DNA of 56,906 nt from Halanaerobiales bacterium (GTDB taxonomy: Bacteria; Bacillota; Halanaerobiia; Halanaerobiales; DTU029): assembly GCA_022360715.1 (NCBI GenBank), contig JAKSCG010000168.1:1-56906 (forward strand), in the 5' to 3' direction. The notes beneath the pieces were generated by a model that saw only the letters and a list, made by a program, of their open reading frames with translations, did no database searches and was not told where the DNA came from. Position numbers and translations under genes: made by a program. This document shows, piece after piece, positions 1-7,527 of the stretch (position 1 is its first letter; each line of letters opens with the position of its first letter).

Positions 1-598
1 CTATGATTTCCTCCAACGCTTCCCGAGTCTCATTAAGCAGTCATAAGTCTGTAGGGTAATGGATGTCGGCGGGTGTACAGGTGGCATCTAAGATTAATTT
101 GCCGGTGGTTTCTTTTTCTTGCTTGGGAGATTCTCTCTCAGTACCTGATGGTGCATTATTACCAGGATTATTGTCATCATCAGAATCCTTAGTAGTTGAT
201 AGTGGTTTTGCAATTAACTCATTAACTTCATTGATGATGTCCTTACCAAGGCGTTTGCGAAAATGTACCATCAGTGAAGGGTCAAAAGGCTTATCTTGAA
301 CGAAGCTTTTAAAACCTAAAAAGTACTGAAGATAGGGGTTTTCGGATATTTCTTCTACCAATTCTCTATCTGAAAGGGATTTGCGGTTTTGAATGATTAG
401 TGCCCCCAAAGCAACTCTTAGTGAATAGGCAGCTTGTCCGCTCTTGCTTTTAAAGTTCTTAGCATATTTAGTTTCAACTGCATCCCAGGGAATGATTAAT
501 GCCAGTTGGCACCAACGGTTTTTAGGGTTTAGTTTTCCGGCAAATGGTAAACAAAACTCTTCGGGTAAGATCATCTGACGTTCATTATGTTTATACAT
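1..598 (-). pseudogene. IS1182/IS5-type (DUF772) transposase, interrupted, runs off left edge
   Basis: The frame opening at 598 encodes a typical N-terminal DUF772 domain of IS1182-like DDE transposases (MYKHNERQMILPEEF start, then a GALIIQNRKSLSDRELVE stretch and a VHFRKRL stretch), followed by an acidic low-complexity linker and the catalytic-entry motif LILDATCTPADIHYPTDL. An in-frame TGA follows at 41-43, and the same frame then continues with LLNETREALEEII to the window edge, which is how intact relatives continue. So this is one point nonsense mutation rather than a natural end. The family call rests on recognised motifs. The rest of the transposase, with its later catalytic residues, lies outside the window. 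Confidence 0.8.
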
Positions 599-722
599 GA
601 AATCAGCCTCCCAAGTGCAAGGTTTTTATGGGAAAAATGTTGTTTTCCATGGATCTATTATATCATAAAAACGCTGTAAAGTCAGTATTTACAAGGAATT
701 ATAGGCTGTTCAGCAGCCCCTA
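480..722. repeat. Direct repeat, copy 1 (partner at 1691-1933)
   Basis: About 243 bases covering the first 40 codons of the transposase and its leader recur in the same orientation at 1691-1933. I see only two substitutions (one near 590 in the start region, one near 697). The copies flank the GyrI-like gene, so recombination between them could delete about 1.2 kb. Confidence 0.9.
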
Positions 723-759
723 CTTAACCGGGCGTAATTATTGAAGAATGTAAAAAATA

Positions 760-796
760 TATAAAACAGAGCCCTCATTTTTGCAGGAGGGCTCTG
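760..796 (-). terminator. Intrinsic terminator of the GyrI-like gene
   Basis: A perfect 10-bp stem, CAGAGCCCTC (767-776) with GAGGGCTCTG (787-796), is followed on the minus strand by TTTTATATATTTTTT. It lies about 30 bases after the stop codon of the gene at 828-1271. Confidence 0.85.
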
Positions 797-827
797 TTTG
801 ACTCATATCTTGATAGGTATAGACATA

Positions 828-1271
828 TTATTTTTTTATTTTAATTGGTACATAATAATTCATTTGGTTATATCCCATCACTTCTCCGGCTGGTTGTGGG
901 TTTGGAATATTGCCCAACTCTACACGAGAAGGATCTTTCTCAAAGCAGCCTTTTTCTTTAATAAAGGTATTAATTTCTTCCATTTCTTCTGAGTTATCCT
1001 CCCCATCTACCCCAGTTGTAACTGCGTATAGACCTCCAGAAAAATCAATGATACAAAATTCGTCAGGCACTTCCATTCCTTCGTCAAACATATAATACCA
1101 TATGAAACATTCTTGCTCCTGGTCATACGATAAAAAGTCTCTTGGGAACATAGATTTAGGCAAAGAACTGAACCATTCATCAAATCGCTCCAGTTTTCCA
1201 TCACCGAACATGCCACATTGAGAAGCAACCATTTTGCACCTAGGCATTTCATAAATACGAACATTCTCCAT
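828..1271 (-). CDS. GyrI-like / AraC-type effector-binding domain protein
   Basis: This is a 147-residue single-domain protein of the GyrI-like small-molecule-binding superfamily (SHS2 fold). The recognisable pattern is an early YEMPRCKMVA strand, a central DFSGGLYAV strand and a late SRVELGNIP...YVPIK end. No DNA-binding domain is attached, so it is a stand-alone effector-binding or drug-binding protein rather than a full regulator. The start is the second Met of the open frame because AAGGAG sits 8 bases before that ATG. It has its own terminator and lies between two copies of an IS end, which suggests it is an accessory gene. The ligand cannot be inferred. Confidence 0.75.
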   Translation of the reverse strand: MENVRIYEMPRCKMVASQCGMFGDGKLERFDEWFSSLPKSMFPRDFLSYDQEQECFIWYYMFDEGMEVPDEFCIIDFSGGLYAVTTGVDGEDNSEEMEEINTFIKEKGCFEKDPSRVELGNIPNPQPAGEVMGYNQMNYYVPIKIKK

Positions 1272-1410
1272 TTTGTATTCTCCTTTCATACATTAGTTTT
1301 TTTCGTGGGCTCAGAAATGATAATTTAAGTTAATTCTCTCCTTTCTATCAACCCCTTTCCTTTTTAGATTTTTTACTCCTTATAATAATTATGCAATGAA
1401 AGAATATTTC

Positions 1411-1809
1411 TTAATCTGTAAAGAGACTGTCTAACTCTTTCTGAGAAATATCAATTGCATCAAAATCAGAAGGAGTATACTCAACTGACTCCTTACCACA
1501 ACAATGTTTTATGATTGATTTTAAATTGTTAATATAGTTATTTCCAAATAATTCTACTGTGCTTTTAGAAAATTTATTTTTGCTATATGTAAAAAGTACA
1601 TTTAATCTGCTACATATTATAAAACAATTTATTTCAAGTATATATGTTAGATTATTTCCCCTGTCACAGTCATAACCTAACTGTTCATTTGCATCCCAGG
1701 GAATGATTAATGCCAGTTGGCACCAACGGTTTTTAGGGTTTAGTTTTCCGGCAAATGGTAAACAAAACTCTTCGGGTAAGATCATCTGACATTCATTATG
1801 TTTATACAT
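1411..1809 (-). pseudogene. Chimera: IS transposase start fused to the tail of an NRPS condensation/epimerization domain
   Basis: Codons 1-40 (1690-1809) are the same transposase start as at 598. From codon 41 the frame continues as a different protein: NEQLGYDCDRGNNLTY..., then FTYSKNKF, an IIKHCC segment, and the ending YTPSDFDAIDISQKELDSLF. The TPSDF...S.(E/K)ELD ending is the hallmark of the C-terminus of nonribosomal peptide synthetase epimerization and related condensation-type domains. So a deletion joined an IS end to the last roughly 90 residues of an NRPS module. The open frame through the join may be chance. No other NRPS domain is visible in the window. A functional product is unlikely. 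Confidence 0.7.
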
Positions 1810-1933
1810 GAAATCAGCCTCCCAAGTGCAAGGTTTTTATGGGAAAAATGTTGTTTTCCATGGATCTATTATATCATAAAAACGCTGCAAAGTCAGTATT
1901 TACAAGGAATTATAGGCTGTTCAGCAGCCCCTA
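1691..1933 (-). mobile_element. Truncated IS end, copy 2 of the direct repeat
   Basis: This is the second copy of the IS left end and first 40 transposase codons, nearly identical to 480-722. It is cut exactly at the WDA codons, where NRPS-derived sequence begins. Only one terminus remains, so it cannot move by itself. Confidence 0.8.
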
Positions 1934-2023
1934 ATTACCTGATAGTCTTATTGGCCTCATACCCTGAGTTTGATCCTAATCTACTAAGTTAACTATGGCC
2001 CTATTATTACCACCATAAGAACT

Positions 2024-2869
2024 TTAAGAACCATAGGTGCTTGAAGAACCATAGGTGCTTTGTGAATCTTCTATTTTTTCCTCTTGTTTTTCCTCTTGGC
2101 TATTTGGTTGGGATGGATTAGTCTTTTTTCGAAATTCATCCGTTGAGTCACGCAAATCTTTATATGAATTTTCTAATTCACCAGAAACATCATAAGCTGA
2201 ATCAGGACTAAGAATAATTATAGTTGGAGACCAACCAATTGTCATTACTGCCTTAAATGGTTTTTTAAAATCCTCAGATTTAAGTGCTTCTGTAAATTTA
2301 TTACCTGCTTCTAATATTTTTGACACTATCTCTTTATAATCAGCATTTTTTAATGCATTGTAAAATTCACTAAATGCTTTGCCTATAGTAGGTAATACTT
2401 GATCGAAATTAGAATCTGTAATATCAAATGTAGTTGAAGAGCTTCCATATGTACTAACATAGTCTCCTACCTGATAATTTACTTGCTTTAACTTCAAATA
2501 TTTATCCGGATCTACTCTTTGACCATTTTCGATAACCTCAAAGTGCAGATGACTGCCATCTCCACCATTGGCTGAATATACTGTTCCGGTATTACCCATA
2601 GCACCAATCTTTTCAGCATCTTCAATAAATTGACTTTCTTTAACGATTATTTCATTTAGATGGGCATACCTAGTCATTAAATTATTACTGTGTTGAATTA
2701 CTACCTCATTTCCGCCACTCTCTGTATATCCTGAATAGATAACCTTTCCACCTGCTGCACTATAGATACTGTCGCCCATCTTACCGTCAAAATCTATTCC
2801 CCTGTGGAGATAACTACCGCGGTCTTCACCATAATCACTGGAGATTGTCACCCTTCCTTTTACTGGCAT
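2024..2869 (-). CDS. M23 family metallopeptidase, truncated or rearranged
   Basis: The N-terminal half is a LytM/M23 zinc endopeptidase domain: the HRGIDF metal motif near residue 24, then the GxxGNTGTVYSANGG segment and the HLHFEV motif near residue 107. This family cuts peptide crosslinks in cell walls. No signal peptide or membrane anchor precedes the domain. The open frame could start at TTG 2875, but the ATG at 2869 is more plausible. The C-terminal 150 residues have no domain I recognise and end in a STYGSSSTYGS low-complexity tail. Immediately after the TAA the same frame reads SSYGGNNRA, so the stop may itself be a mutation inside a longer repeat tail. An upstream stop at 2894-2896 fits the loss of an N-terminal part. 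Confidence 0.7.
   Translation of the reverse strand: MPVKGRVTISSDYGEDRGSYLHRGIDFDGKMGDSIYSAAGGKVIYSGYTESGGNEVVIQHSNNLMTRYAHLNEIIVKESQFIEDAEKIGAMGNTGTVYSANGGDGSHLHFEVIENGQRVDPDKYLKLKQVNYQVGDYVSTYGSSSTTFDITDSNFDQVLPTIGKAFSEFYNALKNADYKEIVSKILEAGNKFTEALKSEDFKKPFKAVMTIGWSPTIIILSPDSAYDVSGELENSYKDLRDSTDEFRKKTNPSQPNSQEEKQEEKIEDSQSTYGSSSTYGS
2026..2061. repeat. Two tandem 18-bp units encoding Ser/Thr-Tyr-Gly-Ser
   Basis: AAGAACCATAGGTGCTTG (2026-2043) is followed directly by the same unit with one change (2044-2061). It encodes the repeated STYGSS tail of the M23 protein. A related STYGSSS occurs again near 2440 in the same gene. Confidence 0.85.
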
Positions 2870-2965
2870 ATGCAATTTAACATTAGCATTGCTTTACGAA
2901 ATCCTCTGTCTTCCTGCCAGTAGTATTTTATTGGAAAGAACCTTCCAAATTCCTTAACCATTTCT

Positions 2966-3163
2966 TCAGTATTGTAGATTTAGATAGGCAAAATCAAATT
3001 TACCATTTGTAACAACAATCATAGCCTTAGTCACCCTTTGGCCATTAATTACAGTGGTAACAGCATCACTGGAAGCTCTTTTTATGCCATCACGGTGTAT
3101 ATCGACACTGGCTAGTTCTATACTCAATTTCCCTACATTACCAATCTGACCTGACATGGCCAT
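2966..3163 (-). CDS. Short hypothetical protein, probably a gene remnant
   Basis: This is a 65-codon frame with an ATG behind AGGATAATA. Residues 40-55 (VTKAMIVVTNGKFDF) resemble the strand that carries VVTN in Mrr-like restriction endonucleases, but the match is too short to name it. Just downstream, a different minus-strand frame from about 2970 to 2860 reads EEMVKEFGRFFPIKYYW and EDRGFRKAMLMLN, which looks protein-like and ends inside the M23 gene. The likely reading is that 2860-3163 holds scrambled remains of one or more genes. Expression is doubtful. Confidence 0.3.
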   Translation of the reverse strand: MAMSGQIGNVGKLSIELASVDIHRDGIKRASSDAVTTVINGQRVTKAMIVVTNGKFDFAYLNLQY

Positions 3164-3599
3164 TATTATCCTGACGATGTATAATTATGATAGATAAGAA
3201 CAAGGGGATAATTATTATTTCTTTATTTCAATATTATTCACAAAATTGACTGTTGATATTTTCGTTTCATTTGCCATAAAAATAGAGAAACTCAATTCAT
3301 TCAGATGGAAGGATGAATAATTTAGAAGTTAGCTGTGGGCTTATTAAAAATGATCATAAATATTATTATATTTAATTATATGTCAAGTAAATAACAGTAA
3401 GTAAATAAATTTAAATTAATACATCAAAAACATTAATAGAGTAAAAGCCCGGGATATTATACCCACGGGCTTTTACTACAGTTTAAACCAGATGCTAATA
3501 TAAAACTCTCCACCCTAATCAAAAACAAGATTTAAATAAAGTTTTCTTAAGATTAATTAAATAAAACTCAAATCTCTGCGGGCTCTTAATAATATAGAA
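3164..3599. other. AT-rich intergenic region
   Basis: There are 436 bases without a convincing gene on either strand. The only clear element is the inverted repeat at 3440-3477, listed separately. The rest is AT-rich with short poly-A/T runs. Confidence 0.6.
3440..3477. terminator. Bidirectional hairpin terminator
   Basis: A perfect 12-bp stem, AGTAAAAGCCCG (3440-3451) with CGGGCTTTTACT (3466-3477), encloses a 14-base loop. The stem carries its own A and T runs on both sides, as in bidirectional terminators. It lies 120 bases past the end of the ThiS-like gene on the minus strand. Confidence 0.7.
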
Positions 3600-3839
3600 T
3601 CATCCTCCACCAATTAAAGTAACAAAAACAATCTCATCACTTTCTTTTAGAATATAATCACCTTCCACCTTTCTCTGATTAACTACAGAAAAGGTCGGAA
3701 TATGAACAGGTATATCAAGCTTTTTTTTTAATTTACCCTCTATCTCCTTAAAACTTACCCCATCATCGAGATTTATATACACAGGATTTTTTGCTGTAAA
3801 TTTAGTCAATGATCCCTATGAACCGATTTTGACTTTCAT
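3600..3839 (-). pseudogene. ThiS/MoaD-family sulfur-carrier-like gene with in-frame TAG
   Basis: From ATG 3839 the frame reads MKVKIGS, then TAG at 3816-3818, then GSLTKFTAKNPVYINL and on to the end. MKVKI..GSL.K is the normal first strand and turn of MoaD/ThiS-type ubiquitin-like carriers, and the protein ends in VTLIGGG, the Gly-Gly tail that is adenylated and thiocarboxylated in this family. The only alternative is a TTG start at 3809, just past the TAG, which would lose the first beta strand. The neighbour is a broken tungsten aldehyde oxidoreductase; such carriers commonly sit beside these enzymes and are thought to serve pterin cofactor synthesis. Most likely it died together with its partner. 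Confidence 0.7.
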
Positions 3840-3910
3840 GATAATCATCAACCTTTCAGATAAAGGTTTTCTTTAATATTTTAATAATCTCCCAGATATG
3901 AATTACATCA

Positions 3911-4240
3911 CTAATATAACTCTTCAATTCCAAGTTCAACAAATTTACCATAGGTTAGGATGCCGTTGTCATCCCAGCCTCTAATCTGATAATAAGTCTT
4001 TAATGCCTTTTCAAGCTCATCTCTATCAATCTTTTCTCCCTCATGGGCTCCATTTTCCAGAGGTTCAAAAAGCCTATCAGGCAACCCATCTACCTGATAA
4101 GGTTTATTATAGCCATGTTTTGTATTAAATAACCTGGTTAAATTAACTCCCTTTTCACTAATCTTCATCAGCTTCCAGAAGCTAATCTCCCAGCCGGTAA
4201 CATATTTGATTAATTTCAACAGTTGTTCCAGAGTCATCAT
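3911..4240 (-). pseudogene. Aldehyde ferredoxin oxidoreductase, C-terminal fragment
   Basis: This is a 109-codon frame matching the last domain of tungsten-containing aldehyde ferredoxin oxidoreductases: the TGWEISFWKLMKISEKGVNL helix, RLFNTKHGY, LPDRLFEPL, and the C-terminal YYQIRGWDDNGILTYGKFVELGI. In intact proteins of about 600 residues this is only the last sixth. The N-terminal cofactor and [4Fe-4S] domains are missing here. The fragment begins exactly at an inverted repeat (4233-4253), beyond which another part of the same protein runs in the opposite direction. It is non-functional as it stands. Confidence 0.8.
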
Positions 4241-4253
4241 TCTACTCGATGAC
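4233..4253. repeat. Inverted repeat at the breakpoint between two oppositely oriented gene fragments
   Basis: GTCATC (4233-4238), nine bases, then GATGAC (4248-4253). It lies exactly where the minus-strand C-terminal fragment ends and the plus-strand middle fragment of the same oxidoreductase begins, as expected for an inversion mediated by short inverted homology. Confidence 0.7.
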
Positions 4254-4461
4254 AGTCAAAGCTCAGGAATTTCCTGCCCATGAGCCTCGCGGTAAGTTGA
4301 GTGTTGCTCTGGGTTATGCAATATCACCTACAGGTGCAGGCTATCTAATAGCCGTTCATGATACCACCTGGTTTGAAAATGAAGGTCATCCAGAAGTTAC
4401 TGGCCTCAACCATACGTTTAAAATAGAAGAGGGCAGTGAGTGTAGCGAACAGACTTTTTAA
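4249..4461 (+). pseudogene. Aldehyde ferredoxin oxidoreductase, internal fragment, inverted
   Basis: The plus-strand frame VKAQEFPAHEPRGKLSVALGY followed by AISPTGA and a HDTTWFENEGHPEV stretch matches the conserved core of aldehyde ferredoxin oxidoreductases, where E.P.H(D/E)PRG is followed by L.YA.SPTGA and a histidine. It should precede, on the same strand, the C-terminal fragment found at 3911-4240, but it points the other way. The matching ends at about residue 60. It overlaps the 3' end of spoIIM by four bases. It is a remnant produced by inversion plus deletion; the rest of the gene is absent from this window. Confidence 0.75.
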
Positions 4462-5060
4462 ATAAATCTTAACACTAATCTTAATAAAAGAGGGCTAATA
4501 TAGGTTTCCAGCAAAGCCCCACCCAACGTTATCAAAGCCAACATTGTCATTTCCAGCGTATAAGCCAGAAAATCCTCAAAGCTGAGCTTGGCCCGGTTCC
4601 GATAATATTTTATGATCCTGATACTTAAGGAGACCGCCATCACAGCCGCCATAATATATGACGGTATAATCAAAACATTCTGGAAGAAAACAGCAGAAAT
4701 AGCCAGCACAATCCCTTTTAAACTATATTCACTAACCAGAAAGCCTACGGTAAATCCGAGCACAAAACCCTTGAAAAAAATTAAGAGGGTGATTAGCGGC
4801 ATCATGATTACCGTGATACCAAAAGCCCAGATCATAAAAATATTAAATAAATTAAACTTAATACTTTCACTGACCAGGCTCCCCCGGTCATACTCAATTT
4901 CATTATATCCCTGCATAAAGTCATTAAAATAGTTAAAGAGATTTTGTTTGGTACTATAATCAACCGTCTTTACAGCAATAGCACCAAAACTAATCCCAAG
5001 AATAAACACTACCACAATAAAGGTGAATACCGGTAGTCTCTTTCGGATGTATAAATTCAT
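4458..5060 (-). CDS. spoIIM: Stage II sporulation protein M
   Basis: This is a 200-residue integral membrane protein of the SpoIIM family, part of the SpoIID-SpoIIM-SpoIIP complex that drives membrane migration during engulfment of the forespore. The first hydrophobic segment (FTFIVVVFILGISFGAIAV) is followed by a hydrophilic extracellular stretch and then several membrane segments, including the FFKGFVLGFTVGFLV helix typical of the family. The ATG at 5060 is chosen over an upstream ATG-like start because GGGGGGG lies 6 bases before it and the encoded protein starts as relatives do. It supports an endospore-forming host and marks the left border of the conserved region. Confidence 0.9.
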   Translation of the reverse strand: MNLYIRKRLPVFTFIVVVFILGISFGAIAVKTVDYSTKQNLFNYFNDFMQGYNEIEYDRGSLVSESIKFNLFNIFMIWAFGITVIMMPLITLLIFFKGFVLGFTVGFLVSEYSLKGIVLAISAVFFQNVLIIPSYIMAAVMAVSLSIRIIKYYRNRAKLSFEDFLAYTLEMTMLALITLGGALLETYISPLLLRLVLRFI

Positions 5061-5130
5061 CAAAAGCCCCCCCGCATCATAACTACTTAATTCTATGCAA
5101 CAGAGGGACAAGATATACTTAACCGCTATA

Positions 5131-5823
5131 TTAATCCAGCTCCAAAAAACCCCGATTCAAAATCTCCTGACTGATAAAATGCGCGGCCTGGATGTCTTCC
5201 ATTGAATTGGAACTGGCCGCAACAACGCTTATTCCCCTTTTATGTTTAACGGCCCGTTCAATCGCTCGCTCGGCCGCTACCCTGGCGGTCATCTGCCCTT
5301 TTAAATTATTGGTCCGGGCTACGGTACCGGTTATTACTTCGGAAGCACCATAGTTGTAGGCAGCATCAAAAGCAGCTCCCCCGGCAGGACTAACCACGAT
5401 CAGAATCCGCTCTTTAAAATCGACCAATTCGACCACTTCCCGGCCGATATTAGGGATTACTTTGATCAACTCACCGCCGGCCCGTTCTATTCCTTTCATC
5501 ACCTTCTGAATTTGATTAATCCGTTCCTGGTCATCCTGCCCCAGCAATCTGGGTTCAGCCGCCACGATCACTCCGCTGTTATACTTGACGGCCTTTTTAC
5601 CGGCAAAATAACCGATTTTCTCTGGATTAACCGTCACCGGGACAATATGGTGATCAGGGCTAGCGCCCAGCACGGTAAGTGCGCCGGCTTCTAGGGCTGC
5701 TTCAGCCGTAGTTGACATATCAATTACATCAACGATCATGACTACATTACCCTGCCGCGCTGCTGCCGCCGCCCCGGATGTATTAAAAGAAATATTGAGT
5801 GTCTTAACCCATAACTTTACCAT
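5131..5823 (-). CDS. Hypothetical protein with ComB-like N-terminal motif
   Basis: This is a 230-residue soluble protein. The stretch VVMIVDVIDMSTTAEAALEAGA resembles the DV...STT..AL..GA signature of 2-phosphosulfolactate phosphatase (ComB), but the rest does not align by eye, and the middle (QERINQIQKVMKGIERAGGELIKV) and the VVSPAGGAAFDAAYNYGASEVITGT segment suggest a different sugar- or nucleotide-binding alpha/beta fold. No enzyme function is assigned. The ATG at 5823 has GGAGG 7-12 bases upstream. Its start overlaps the end of the endonuclease Q gene by 20 bases, so the two are translationally coupled, and a link to DNA repair or nucleotide clean-up is possible. Confidence 0.7.
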   Translation of the reverse strand: MVKLWVKTLNISFNTSGAAAAARQGNVVMIVDVIDMSTTAEAALEAGALTVLGASPDHHIVPVTVNPEKIGYFAGKKAVKYNSGVIVAAEPRLLGQDDQERINQIQKVMKGIERAGGELIKVIPNIGREVVELVDFKERILIVVSPAGGAAFDAAYNYGASEVITGTVARTNNLKGQMTARVAAERAIERAVKHKRGISVVAASSNSMEDIQAAHFISQEILNRGFLELD

Positions 5824-6988
5824 AGATCCCACCTCCTCCAGGCTTAATTATGGCTTCTCCCGAACGGGCTCTGGCGATATTTCCGGCGATTTTTTCGCCC
5901 ACAATTTCTTTCAATTCATCTACTCCTCTCCGGTGAATAATATCCATCTCCGTACCAAAATTGCTTAGTAATTTTTTCAGGGTTGCCGGGCCAATCCCCG
6001 GAATATCAACCAGGGGTACTTGATGAATGTATGGTGGGCGTAGCTCTGGCGACCTGGACTCCTTTTCCCTGCTAATTGTTAAAATGCGATCTTTAACCCC
6101 AATCACCAGCTGCTTACTCCGGCAATGAGGGCAGCTATCGACCGGTTTATCCCCCCCAAAACCCTGGTCACATTCCTGACAATAAGAACGGTGGTATTTA
6201 CCGAGACGAGGGTCCAGACCGTAATTGGCGGTAATAGACCGTTGCTGTCGGCCCAGCAAAGCCAGCTTAAACTCCCGGAAATTAACTCCCTTCATTTGCA
6301 GCCGGTTATATTCCCGACCAATCTTCTTTAAAGAATGGGCATCAGAATTACTAATAAAGGTCTTTGAGCTTAGTTCAGGAATATAATCAGCCAGATAGGT
6401 ATCGGCACTCAGTCCCAGTTCGATCGCCGGGATCATCGCCCATTCCTCTTCACTAAAGGCTTCTGTGTAGACACGAAAAGCCCGACCATAAAAGCCCTTA
6501 TGGGGAGTAAAAGCATGGGCCGGTACCATTAAACCACCAGTACTATCAATTATCCGGAGGAGCTCAGCACCGGTCAAACCGGTAGCTTGCGAACTTAAAT
6601 TAATATTGCTGATATATTCTGTCATAATCGCACTAAACTCTTTGATCTTTGCCAAATCAGGAAAATAGGCCAGATAGTGAACCTGACCCCCATTCTTTTC
6701 CCTGCTTTCTACTTCCGCACCTAGAATGATGACCAGGCGATCGCGGTATTTAATCCCGCCCTCGGCTAATTCAGTCATCTCACCCCGGGCTAATAACCGT
6801 TCAATATCATTAATTACTAACGGTGAAGCAGCATCAATAACTGCGATCAGATCCAGTCCTTTGTAAAATGCCGATTCATGTAGGATATTGGCAAAATTCA
6901 ACTCCCGGGAAGCGGTTATTTTAACCGGACTACCATGCTGATTCGCTCCAATATGAATATGGAGATCAGCAAAATAATTTTGCAGCAT
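5804..6988 (-). CDS. Endonuclease Q-type DNA repair enzyme (PHP domain)
   Basis: This 394-residue protein has the architecture of EndoQ, which cleaves DNA 5' of deaminated bases (uracil, hypoxanthine) and abasic sites. A PHP-like metal domain carries DLHIH (residues 8-12), a conserved HAFTPH and an SDAHS motif. A four-cysteine zinc finger (CQEC...CPHC) lies near residues 275-295, and a helix-hairpin-helix (IPGIGPATLKKLL) sits near the C-terminus. Bacterial relatives are known in Bacillus and clostridia. It lies in a tight cluster with a Nudix hydrolase: its ATG overlaps the Nudix stop by one base (TAATG). Pairing with nucleotide clean-up is a reasonable functional reading. Confidence 0.85.
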   Translation of the reverse strand: MLQNYFADLHIHIGANQHGSPVKITASRELNFANILHESAFYKGLDLIAVIDAASPLVINDIERLLARGEMTELAEGGIKYRDRLVIILGAEVESREKNGGQVHYLAYFPDLAKIKEFSAIMTEYISNINLSSQATGLTGAELLRIIDSTGGLMVPAHAFTPHKGFYGRAFRVYTEAFSEEEWAMIPAIELGLSADTYLADYIPELSSKTFISNSDAHSLKKIGREYNRLQMKGVNFREFKLALLGRQQRSITANYGLDPRLGKYHRSYCQECDQGFGGDKPVDSCPHCRSKQLVIGVKDRILTISREKESRSPELRPPYIHQVPLVDIPGIGPATLKKLLSNFGTEMDIIHRRGVDELKEIVGEKIAGNIARARSGEAIIKPGGGGIYGKVMG

Positions 6989-7521
6989 TACCGACCTACC
7001 CCCAAATAATAAAGTAAACCGGTAATTGTCTTGCCATCCCTGATCTTCCCGGCTTGAAGCAACGGGATAATCTCATCTTTATTTAACCTGACAACCTTTA
7101 AAAGCTCATCCTGATCAGGAACTGCCTCAACTTCCTGCAAATCATCAGCCCGGAATAGATGGAGGTGCTCATTGCTAAATCCGGGTGAGGTATAAAAGGA
7201 AAAAAGATAATCAAGCTTACCGGCTTGATAACCTGTTTCTTCACTCAACTCCCGTCGGGCACAGACCCAGGGTTCTTCCCCACTCTCCAATTTGCCGGCC
7301 GGTAATTCCAATAATACTTGCTCCACCGGTTTCCGGTATTGTTCGACCATTAATAATTGCCCTTCCGGTGTAACTGCAATAATCGCTATCCCCCCACTAT
7401 GTTCAACTATTTCCCGCTGTGAGTTTAAGCCACTGGGTAATTCTACCTGATCAACCCTAACCCTGATAATCCTACCGTTATAGATCTCCTTTGATTGAAC
7501 CGTTTTTTCGTAAAAATCCAA
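6988..7521 (-). CDS. nudF: ADP-ribose pyrophosphatase (Nudix hydrolase)
   Basis: This is a 177-residue Nudix enzyme that hydrolyses ADP-ribose to AMP and ribose 5-phosphate. The Nudix box is complete: G-x5-E, then the RELSEETGY core, near residues 75-98, preceded by the ELPAGKLE sequence typical of ADP-ribose/sugar-nucleotide members. The start is TTG at 7521 with GGAGTG seven bases before it; that ribosome site spans the stop codon of the upstream DUF3866 gene, so translation is coupled. Length and motif order are normal. Confidence 0.88.
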   Translation of the reverse strand: MDFYEKTVQSKEIYNGRIIRVRVDQVELPSGLNSQREIVEHSGGIAIIAVTPEGQLLMVEQYRKPVEQVLLELPAGKLESGEEPWVCARRELSEETGYQAGKLDYLFSFYTSPGFSNEHLHLFRADDLQEVEAVPDQDELLKVVRLNKDEIIPLLQAGKIRDGKTITGLLYYLGVGR

Positions 7522-7527
7522 GTATCT

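Larger units (their letters stand above)
1..722 (-). mobile_element. Insertion sequence, 5' part with left terminus
   Basis: This is the transposase frame plus about 120 bases of leader. The leader is nearly identical to the sequence at 1810-1933 and both stop matching right after CAGCAGCCCCTA, so the IS end lies at about 720-722. Read inward from that end, the terminus is AGGGGCTGCTGAACAGCC. The other terminus is outside the window, so length and target duplication cannot be judged. Confidence 0.7.

Noticed and set aside
3816..3818. TAG read as pyrrolysine
   Set aside because: No PYLIS-like structure or pyl genes in view, and the ThiS/MoaD family has no Pyl site; decay beside a dead AOR is simpler.
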